A DNA stretch of 11,259 bases, from the NCBI GenBank assembly GCA_946886275.1, contig CAMPIH010000068.1:1-11259 (forward strand). The letters run 5' to 3'. This document shows positions 1-4,688 of the stretch, piece after piece. Each line of letters begins with the position of its first letter. The stretch's first letter is position 1. Below the pieces are notes generated by a model that saw only the letters and a program-made list of their open reading frames with translations, was not told where the DNA came from and searched no databases. Both the position numbers and the translations under genes were made by a program. The DNA is from an uncultured Sphingosinicella sp. (lineage in GTDB: Bacteria > Pseudomonadota > Alphaproteobacteria > Sphingomonadales > Sphingomonadaceae).

Positions 1-49
1 TGTGTTCACACCGCAGGGGTCGCAAGTTCAATCCTTGCCGCGCCCACCA
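1..49 (+). tRNA. tRNA-Val(CAC), 3' part, cut by the window's left edge
   Basis: The sequence folds as the 3' two thirds of a tRNA. The T arm is GCAAG / TTCAATC / CTTGC (22-38). The 3' acceptor strand is CGCGCCC (39-45), followed by discriminator A46 and an encoded CCA (47-49). Counting back through a five-base variable loop (17-21) and the 3' anticodon stem (12-16) gives the loop TTCACAC at 5-11, with U33 at T6 and the anticodon CAC at 7-9. It therefore reads the valine codon GUG. The 5' acceptor strand, the D arm and the first base of the anticodon stem lie outside the window. One G-U pair (T3-G13) is needed in the anticodon stem, which is normal. Confidence 0.85.
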
Positions 50-223
50 CGCCTTAACCTGTCTTCCAATCGAGCCGATTTTCGCCTTGTCCCTGCGCAA
101 CGGGTTCATGCGGCCGCCGGAACGAATTTGCTTTTTCCGCCTTGTTAACCGTAAGTTCGTCCATGTGCCTCATAAGGGGCGACGAGGACGAAAAGAGAGG
201 ATCGGTCAACGCAGGAGGAGCAG

Positions 224-544
224 GTGGGCAGCGGCGATTTCGTGATGGACCCCTGGGCAAAAGGGCAGGCGCGCGGCGCCGACCCCGAATTCCTGAAGCA
301 GCTTCAGGGCTACGGCCTCAGCACGGTCGAGATCAGCTATTACATGCCCGATCATCCGGCGCTGGTTCAGCTCTTCGTCTACCAGCATTACGACGTCGCC
401 CCCAAGTTCCCGGTGCTCCGGGATTTCCTCGATCATTGGCGGCGCGAGATCGAAGCCGCGCTTCATTCCGTTCGGGTGGCTCATCATCATCTCATCGGTC
501 CGGCCGAATGGCGCGCCGTCGACGGGGTGATCACGATCAATTGA
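224..544 (+). CDS. usg: Usg family protein (function unknown)
   Basis: This 106-residue protein matches the Usg family as I know it. Family-typical blocks are GYGLSTVEISYYMPDHPAL at about 29-47, YDVAPKFPVLRDFLDHW at about 56-72 and HSVRVAHHHLIGPAEW at about 81-96. Usg was named for a gene next to trpF in the Caulobacter tryptophan operon; its biochemical role is unknown. There is no signal peptide or membrane segment, so it is probably cytosolic. I chose the GTG at 224 because AGGAGG (213-218) lies five bases upstream. An in-frame ATG at 245 would remove seven non-conserved residues and is the alternative. The stop overlaps the start of the downstream DUF167 gene, so the two are probably co-transcribed. 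No trp gene is visible here, so the name implies no tryptophan link at this locus. Confidence 0.85.
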   Translation: MGSGDFVMDPWAKGQARGADPEFLKQLQGYGLSTVEISYYMPDHPALVQLFVYQHYDVAPKFPVLRDFLDHWRREIEAALHSVRVAHHHLIGPAEWRAVDGVITIN

Positions 545-846
545 GCCAAGGGCCGTCCATCGGTTCGGCCGACCGGCTCCGCCTCGCCGTCCGGGTGACT
601 CCGAAGGCCGGCCGTGACGCGATCGCGGGTTTCATCGTCACTGCCGACGGCCGCAAGGCGCTCGCCATACGCCTCGCCGCGCCGCCGGTCGACGGCGCCG
701 CCAATACGGCGCTCATCGCGTTCCTGGCGAAGGAGCTCGGCCTTCCGAAGTCGGGCGTTCGGATCGTCAGCGGCGAGTCGAGCCGGCTCAAGATGGTCGA
801 GATCGACGGCGCGCCGGACGAAATGCTCGCTCGACTGACCGCCTAG
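541..846 (+). CDS. yggU: DUF167 / UPF0235 (YggU-like) protein
   Basis: This 101-residue protein belongs to the small YggU/UPF0235 family, whose cellular role is not established. Recognisable family blocks are LAVRVTPKAGRD (about 15-26), PPVDGAANTALIAFLAKELG (48-67) and the C-terminal SGESSRLKMVEIDG (77-90). The length fits the family's roughly 95-110 residues. The chosen start is TTG at 541, which overlaps the usg stop (TTGA, 541-544), so translation is probably coupled. An in-frame ATG at 508 would add an arginine-rich stretch lying within usg and has no obvious ribosome binding site; I consider it less likely. The TAG stop shares the palindrome CTAG (843-846) with the stop of the convergent small gene on the other strand. 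The family assignment is firm; the start is uncertain. Confidence 0.82.
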   Translation: MSQGPSIGSADRLRLAVRVTPKAGRDAIAGFIVTADGRKALAIRLAAPPVDGAANTALIAFLAKELGLPKSGVRIVSGESSRLKMVEIDGAPDEMLARLTA

Positions 847-1034
847 CGGCCTTTCTTGTCCTCGACTCCGAGGCTCGCCTTGGCCCGCTCGACATCTTCG
901 TCGCTGGGCGGCTCGAGCAGCTCTTCGCCGGGGCCGAGTGCCTCGTCGGGAATTCCCGGTCCGGTACCGGCGAGGCTCTCGTTCACCGAGCGTTCGTTGG
1001 GCCCGGTCGTGATCTTCGTCCTTCGGTCAGACAT
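843..1034 (-). CDS. Small acidic hypothetical protein (63 aa)
   Basis: I do not recognise this protein. It has 63 residues and is rich in Pro, Glu, Asp and Gly, with an acidic central part (GEELLEPPSDEDVER, about 36-50) and a basic tail ending DKKGR. It has no signal peptide, membrane helix or cysteine, and is probably largely disordered in the N-terminal half with a possible short helix near residues 45-56. Support for it being real comes from a good Shine-Dalgarno, GAGGAG (1047-1042 on the minus strand), seven bases before ATG at 1034, and from the neat end-to-end fit with the upstream gene's stop. A longer reading from further upstream would hide this ribosome binding site inside the coding region, so I reject it. 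A six-base-pair hairpin overlaps the ribosome binding site. Confidence 0.6.
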   Translation of the reverse strand: MSDRRTKITTGPNERSVNESLAGTGPGIPDEALGPGEELLEPPSDEDVERAKASLGVEDKKGR

Positions 1035-1041
1035 GGCGTTT

Positions 1042-1061
1042 CTCCTCGGTGAGGAACCGAG
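1042..1061 (-). promoter_or_regulatory. Hairpin overlapping the ribosome binding site of the 63-aa gene
   Basis: Read on the minus strand, CTCGGT (1061-1056) and ACCGAG (1050-1045) are perfect complements around the five-base loop TCCTC. The 3' arm contains the first half of the Shine-Dalgarno GAGGAG (1047-1042), and the loop itself is complementary to GAGGA. This geometry could mask the ribosome binding site. Whether it does so in the cell is inference; in DNA this GC-rich, a six-base-pair palindrome can arise by chance. Confidence 0.3.
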
Positions 1062-1102
1062 CGGCGGGGCAGGAGGTTCCGGCAATTCGGGGCCGCACGA
1101 GC

Positions 1103-1131
1103 TTGACGCAACAGCGCAGTCGACCCTATGT
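1103..1131 (+). promoter_or_regulatory. Candidate promoter for tRNA-His
   Basis: TTGACG at 1103-1108 matches five of six bases of the -35 consensus. A 17-base spacer leads to CTATGT at 1126-1131 (or TATGTG one base later), a plausible alphaproteobacterial -10. Transcription would start near 1138, giving a leader of about 16 bases before the mature tRNA at 1154. The spacing and the position directly before a tRNA make this the most convincing promoter in the window. Confidence 0.55.
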
Positions 1132-1153
1132 GCGCGGCTTCCTCATGACGCGT

Positions 1154-1231
1154 GGCGATCGTAGCTCAGCTGGTTAGAGCATCGGTTTGTGGTACCGAGG
1201 GTCGCGGGTTCAAGTCCCGTCGATCGCCCCA
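1154..1231 (+). tRNA. tRNA-His(GTG)
   Basis: A complete cloverleaf is visible. The acceptor stem GCGATCG (1155-1161) pairs with CGATCGC (1221-1227). The anticodon stem is TCGGT/ACCGA (1182-1186 and 1194-1198) around the loop TTGTGGT, giving the anticodon GTG at 1189-1191. The T arm is GCGGG / TTCAAGT / CCCGT (1204-1220) and CCA is encoded at 1229-1231. The histidine identity elements are present: the extra G(-1) at 1154 sits opposite discriminator C73 at 1228. The downstream dehydrogenase begins only 29 bases after the CCA. Confidence 0.95.
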
Positions 1232-1260
1232 TTCATTCTAGACAGTTACAGGACCGATCG

Positions 1261-2310
1261 ATGGACTCGCTCTGGGATTTCCCCGATTTCGACGAGCATG
1301 AGCTGGTGCATTTCGTCACCGACCGTGAAAGCGGGCTGAAGGCCGTCATCGCGGTCCATTCGAGCCATCTCGGGCCCGGCGCCGGGGGCACCCGGCTGTG
1401 GCATTATGCCCAGGCCGGCGATGCGATCGCCGACGCGCTCCGGCTGTCGCGCGGCATGAGCTACAAGAATGCGATGGCCGGCCTGCCTCTGGGCGGCGGC
1501 AAGGCGGTGATCCTCGCCGACGAGGCGCGAACCAAGACTCCGCAGATGCTCGCCGCCTTCGGCCGAGCCGTCGAGGGCCTGTGCGGCCGTTATGTCACCG
1601 CCGAGGACGTCGGCATGAACGTCGCCGACATGGTCGCGATCTCGAAGGAAACGAAATTTGTCGCCGGCCTCCCGGCCGAAAGCGGCGCGGTCGGCGGCGA
1701 TCCGGGACCGCACACCAGCTACGGCGTCTTCCTCGGGATCAAGGCGGCGGTGAAGCGGGCGCTCGGCAAGGACAGTCTCGAGGGGCTCCATCTCGCCATC
1801 CAGGGCGCCGGCAGCGTCGCCAGCGGAGTCGCCCGCCGCGCCGCGAAGGAAGGCGCACGGCTGAGCATCGCCGACATCGACCGCCAGCGCGTGTCGGCGC
1901 TCGCCGACGAGGTCGGCGGCACGATCGTCGATCCTGCCGAGATCATGACCCTCGAGGCCGACCTGCTCAGCCCCAATGCGCTCGGCGCGATCCTCACCGA
2001 ATCCTCGATCGCCCAGCTTCGCGTGCCGATCGTCGCCGGCGGCGCCAACAACCAGCTCGCCACCCCCCAGGACGGCGATCGGATCCACCAGCGCGGGATC
2101 CTCTACGCTCCGGATTACGTCATCAATGCCGGCGGAATCATCAACGTCTCGACCGAATATATCGGCGACGGCGACGAATCGGTCGTCCGCCAGCGGGTCG
2201 AGGCCATTCCCGGCCGGCTCGAGACGATCTGGGACGAAAGCGTCGCCACCGGCCGCAATCCCGCCGCCGTCGCCGACGACATGGCACGACGCATCATCGG
2301 CCGCGGCTGA
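1261..2310 (+). CDS. Leucine dehydrogenase-like Glu/Leu/Phe/Val dehydrogenase
   Basis: This 349-residue cytosolic enzyme belongs to the NAD-dependent amino-acid dehydrogenase family. It oxidatively deaminates a branched-chain or related amino acid to its 2-oxo acid, releasing ammonia, or runs in reverse. The N-terminal catalytic domain shows MSYKNAMAGLPLGGGKAVI (66-84), with the expected lysines K69 and K81, and YVTAEDVGMN (111-120) with catalytic D116. These are each one residue off the Bacillus leucine dehydrogenase numbering (K68, K80, D115). The nucleotide-binding domain follows, with QGAGSVASG (181-189) and the acidic residue at the end of the second strand (IADID, about 203-207). AGGANNQLATP (259-269) is the conserved block near the active site. 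The start is ATG 1261 with AGGA at 1250-1253. Length and motifs fit leucine dehydrogenase better than the longer glutamate dehydrogenases. The exact substrate cannot be read from sequence alone; phenylalanine or valine remains possible. Confidence 0.88.
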   Translation: MDSLWDFPDFDEHELVHFVTDRESGLKAVIAVHSSHLGPGAGGTRLWHYAQAGDAIADALRLSRGMSYKNAMAGLPLGGGKAVILADEARTKTPQMLAAFGRAVEGLCGRYVTAEDVGMNVADMVAISKETKFVAGLPAESGAVGGDPGPHTSYGVFLGIKAAVKRALGKDSLEGLHLAIQGAGSVASGVARRAAKEGARLSIADIDRQRVSALADEVGGTIVDPAEIMTLEADLLSPNALGAILTESSIAQLRVPIVAGGANNQLATPQDGDRIHQRGILYAPDYVINAGGIINVSTEYIGDGDESVVRQRVEAIPGRLETIWDESVATGRNPAAVADDMARRIIGRG

Positions 2311-2319
2311 GGCCGCTCG

Positions 2320-2346
2320 CCTCGGATCGAATCGTCGGAGGATCCG
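2320..2346. terminator. Possible hairpin between convergent genes
   Basis: The 36-base gap between the dehydrogenase stop and the convergent transporter stop contains two overlapping inverted repeats. One is CCTC...GAGG (2320-2323 with 2338-2341, extended by GAT/GTC after one mismatch); the other is CGGATC...GATCCG (2323-2328 with 2341-2346). There is no T tract on either side. It could end transcription from either direction but is weak evidence in GC-rich DNA. Confidence 0.22.
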
Positions 2347-3258
2347 CTACAATGGCGCGGGTCTCGGCTTGTCGCGGCCGAGCCGGTGCTCCCGCCAGAC
2401 CGTGACGAGGCCGCTCGCGACGATGATCGCGGCTCCAGCCCAGCCGGTCGCTGCGGGCTGGGTGTTCCAGAGCAACCAGCCGAGTATCACCGCCCACAGC
2501 AGCTGGACATAATCGAACGGCACGACGACCGGCACCGGCGCGAATCGCAGCGACGAGGTGAGGAGCAGCTGGCCGACGCCGCCGAGGAGGCCCAAAGCGG
2601 CGAGGATCGCCCATTCGCGCAGGTCATGCGATTCGGCGAAGAAGGGCATCAGAGCGCCCGAAAGGCAGATCGAGAAGGTCGTGAACCACAGCACGGTCGT
2701 CGGCGTGCTTTCGGTTCGGCCGATGTCCCGGATCGCGATCGTCACTCCGGCGACTCCCAAGGCGGCGATCAGGGCCAGAGCGATGCCGACGGCAGGGAGC
2801 TGGTTCCCGGTCGGCTGCATCACGATGAGAACGCCGAAGAAACCCAAGGCGACGGCGCTCCAGCGATAGGGACCGACCTTCTCGCCCAGGATCAGGGCCG
2901 AGAGCAGCACCGCGAACAAAGGCGCGACGAAGCTGATCGTCGTCGCCTCGGCGAGCGGAAGATAAGCGAGGGCGCTGAAGCCGAACACGAGGTTGGCAAG
3001 GCCGAGCAGGCCGCGGGTCAGATGCGCTCCGGGACGGTTCGTCCGCCAGGCGCCGAAATTGCCCGTATAGGCAATCCAGGCGAGCAAGGGCGGAAGCCCG
3101 AAGGCGAAGCGATAGAAGACCATTTCCGGGAGGGCGATCCCGTTATCATGGCCCAGCTTGATCATCGCCGCCATGAACCCGAAGCAGGTCGTCGCCCCGA
3201 TCCGAAGCGCGATTCCGAGAAGGCGGTTCTGGGCAAGAGGGGTGCGGGTCGCTTCCAC
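2347..3258 (-). CDS. DMT superfamily (EamA) transporter
   Basis: This 303-residue inner-membrane protein has about ten hydrophobic segments and the two-repeat layout of EamA-type drug/metabolite transporters. The first repeat spans about residues 14-148 and the second about 156-288. The first repeat ends with the family-typical PLAEATTISFVAPLFAVLLS (101-120) followed by LGEKVG. The second contains LRFAPVPVVVPFDYVQLLWA (237-256), the same relative position. The C-terminal tail is short, basic and cytosolic. The substrate cannot be deduced; relatives export or import metabolites, amino acids or S-adenosylmethionine. The start is GTG at 3258, because an in-frame stop lies two codons upstream and no other start precedes the first membrane segment. 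No good Shine-Dalgarno precedes it, and a palindromic repeat sits immediately upstream. The gene stands alone, convergent with the dehydrogenase and divergent from ccmC. Confidence 0.88.
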   Translation of the reverse strand: MEATRTPLAQNRLLGIALRIGATTCFGFMAAMIKLGHDNGIALPEMVFYRFAFGLPPLLAWIAYTGNFGAWRTNRPGAHLTRGLLGLANLVFGFSALAYLPLAEATTISFVAPLFAVLLSALILGEKVGPYRWSAVALGFFGVLIVMQPTGNQLPAVGIALALIAALGVAGVTIAIRDIGRTESTPTTVLWFTTFSICLSGALMPFFAESHDLREWAILAALGLLGGVGQLLLTSSLRFAPVPVVVPFDYVQLLWAVILGWLLWNTQPAATGWAGAAIIVASGLVTVWREHRLGRDKPRPAPL

Positions 3259-3260
3259 CC

Positions 3261-3298
3261 GCCGTCATTGCGGGCAGTGGAGCGGCGAAGCAATCGGC
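3261..3298. repeat. Palindromic dispersed repeat (ATTGC...GCAAT type)
   Basis: GCCG-TC-ATTGC (3261-3271) and GCAATCGGC (3290-3298) form a nine-base-pair inverted repeat broken only by a two-base TC bulge, with an 18-base centre. The order 'CGTCATTGCGgGC...GCGAAGCAATC' resembles a short repeat I know as scattered through intergenic regions of many alphaproteobacteria (roughly CGTCATTGCGAGC...AGCGAAGCAATC). Only one copy is seen here, so its dispersed nature is recalled, not shown. It lies two bases upstream of the transporter start codon and in the spacer before ccmC. Confidence 0.5.
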
Positions 3299-3353
3299 TT
3301 CGGCAAGCTCCGGGGAAAGGGCCGCGGGCGAAGACGCGCAAGGACGCGCTTCC

Positions 3354-3378
3354 TTGCGGCCGAGCCCTTCGCTAAACC
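3354..3378 (+). promoter_or_regulatory. Weak candidate promoter for the ccm operon
   Basis: TTGCGG (3354-3359), an 11-base spacer and GCTAAACC (3371-3378) resemble the Caulobacter housekeeping pattern TTGaCg-N10-14-GCTAnAwC. Transcription would start around 3384-3385, leaving only five or six bases before the ccmC ATG at 3390. That would fit the absence of a Shine-Dalgarno there. The evidence is motif similarity only. Confidence 0.28.
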
Positions 3379-3389
3379 GGCCTTCGAAC

Positions 3390-4109
3390 ATGCACGTCTA
3401 CGCGAATCCGGCCCGTTTCCTCAAATTGGCGCGACCCCTCACCGGCTGGCTCGGCTGGACGGGCGGCGCGCTGATCGTCGTGGCGCTCGCCTATGGCCTC
3501 TTCCTCGCGCCGCCCGAGCGCTACCAGGGGGAGAGCGTCCGCATCCTCTACGTCCACGTGCCCTCCGCCTGGCTGGCCATGGGCGGTTGGACCGGGATCG
3601 CCGTGGCCAGCCTCGCCCAGCTCGTCTGGCGCCACCCGCTCGCGGCGGTTGCGTCGAGGGCGCTGGCGGTGCCGGGTCTCGTCTTCACCGCGATCTGCCT
3701 CGGCACCGGCTCGCTTTGGGGCCGCCCGACCTGGGGCACCTATTGGGAATGGGACGGGCGGATGACCTCGATGCTCGTTCTCCTGTTCCTCTACGCCGGT
3801 TTCGTCGCTCTGTCCGGCGCGGAGAAGGAGAAAGGGGGGGAGGGGCGCCTCACCGCCATTTTCGGCCTGGTCGGGGCAATCAACATCCCGATCATCCGCT
3901 TCTCGGTGGAGTGGTGGGAAAGCGTTCACCAGAAATCGAGCATCAGCCTGATCGAAGGCAAAGCGAGCATCGACGCCTCGATGCTGTGGCCGTTGCTCGC
4001 CTCGGCGCTGGGCTTTTCGCTCCTGTTCGGCTCGGTCGTGCTGATGCGGATGCGTGCCGAGCTCGCCCGCAACAAGGTCGAAGCTCGCCTGAAGCGGCTG
4101 GCGGCATGA
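3390..4109 (+). CDS. ccmC: Heme transport protein CcmC
   Basis: This 239-residue, six-helix inner-membrane protein is CcmC of cytochrome c maturation System I. It holds heme at the periplasmic face and hands it to CcmE. The tryptophan-rich heme-handling signature WGRPTWGTYWEWDGRMT spans 110-126. The two expected axial histidines are present: H56 in YVHVPSAW and H180 in EWWESVHQKSSI. The start at ATG 3390 gives the usual N-terminus (ANPARFLKLARPLTGW). A TTG at 3354 would add 12 unlikely residues. No clear ribosome binding site precedes 3390. This is the first gene of the operon; ccmA and ccmB, which often precede ccmC, are not here. The stop overlaps the ATG of a six-codon reading frame leading to ccmD. 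Confidence 0.95.
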   Translation: MHVYANPARFLKLARPLTGWLGWTGGALIVVALAYGLFLAPPERYQGESVRILYVHVPSAWLAMGGWTGIAVASLAQLVWRHPLAAVASRALAVPGLVFTAICLGTGSLWGRPTWGTYWEWDGRMTSMLVLLFLYAGFVALSGAEKEKGGEGRLTAIFGLVGAINIPIIRFSVEWWESVHQKSSISLIEGKASIDASMLWPLLASALGFSLLFGSVVLMRMRAELARNKVEARLKRLAA

Positions 4110-4122
4110 AGGGACGATCGCG

Positions 4123-4254
4123 ATGAATGCCTGGCCCTTCATTATCGGCGCCTATGCGCTTTGCGTGATCGGCACGGCCGGCCTGGTGGGCTGGAGCCTG
4201 GTGTCGATGCGCCGGGCCGAGAAGCAGGCCGAATCGCTGGGCCGTCGATCGTGA
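4123..4254 (+). CDS. ccmD: Heme exporter protein CcmD
   Basis: This 43-residue protein has one membrane helix (about residues 4-27, FIIGAYALCVIGTAGLVGW) and a basic, polar C-terminal tail (MRRAEKQAESLGRRS). It has the size and shape of CcmD, the small subunit that stabilises CcmC-CcmE and is needed to release heme-loaded CcmE. CcmD sequences are poorly conserved, so the call rests on size, topology and its place between ccmC and ccmE. ATG 4123 has AAGGGA (4109-4114) eight bases upstream. The stop lies within GTGA (4251-4254), shared with the ccmE start. It is too short for many automatic gene finders. Confidence 0.88.
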   Translation: MNAWPFIIGAYALCVIGTAGLVGWSLVSMRRAEKQAESLGRRS

Positions 4255-4688
4255 AGCCGAAGAATCAGCGTCTCGTCTTGCTTCTGCTGGCGGTCGGGGC
4301 AGTCCTCGGCGCCGTCCTCCTCGCCATGTCCGGCCTTCGCAACCGCGCCGCTTATTTCTACGCACCGGGTGACGTCGCCGCGCGTGGACTTCCGCTGGAT
4401 CGCTCGGTCAGGATCGGCGGAATGGTCAAGGCCGGCTCGATCCGGCGCCATCCGGACGGGGTGACGATCGATTTCGTCGTCGGCGACGAGACCCGCGCCA
4501 CCATCCCGGTCCGCTATTCGGGGATCACTCCCGATCTGTTCCGCGAGGATAGCGGAGTCGTCGCCGAAGGCCGGTTCCGCCCCGACGGAAGCTTCGTCGC
4601 GACCGAGATCCTCGCCAAGCATGATGAAAATTACATGCCGCCCGAGCTCGGTCCGAAGGGGCAGCACAAGTCGGAATCGCTCGAATGA
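4251..4688 (+). CDS. ccmE: Heme chaperone CcmE
   Basis: This 145-residue protein has an N-terminal signal anchor (about 8-27) and a periplasmic OB-fold domain. CcmE binds heme covalently through a histidine, receives it from CcmC and delivers it to CcmF. The signature LAKHDENYMPPE (121-132) contains the heme-binding H124 and the nearby Y128 that helps ligate iron. YYFAP-like and IRIGG-type strands (YFYAPGDV 35-42, VRIGGMVKAGS 53-63) match the family. The chosen start is GTG 4251, overlapping the ccmD stop by four bases. A more upstream ATG in the same frame would run through ccmD and spoil the typical N-terminus. The stop overlaps the ccmF start (ATGA, 4685-4688). Confidence 0.95.
   Translation: MKPKNQRLVLLLLAVGAVLGAVLLAMSGLRNRAAYFYAPGDVAARGLPLDRSVRIGGMVKAGSIRRHPDGVTIDFVVGDETRATIPVRYSGITPDLFREDSGVVAEGRFRPDGSFVATEILAKHDENYMPPELGPKGQHKSESLE

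Noticed and set aside
110..117. The palindrome GCGGCCGC as a regulatory or recombination site
   Set aside because: An eight-base GC palindrome is unremarkable in DNA of this composition and nothing around it suggests a site.
104..137. A GTTC...GAAC hairpin followed by a T run, as a terminator for the tRNA-Val
   Set aside because: The stem is only four base pairs around a 12-base loop, and the T run starts about ten bases after it. Too weak to list.
1246..2088. A minus-strand open frame opposite the leucine dehydrogenase-like gene
   Set aside because: The plus-strand gene has all catalytic motifs. The antisense product has no family features.
2386..3375. A plus-strand open frame of over 300 codons opposite the EamA transporter
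   Set aside because: The composition is Arg/Asp/Glu/Gln-rich without domains, while the minus strand encodes a typical ten-helix transporter. This is a mirror frame caused by codon bias.
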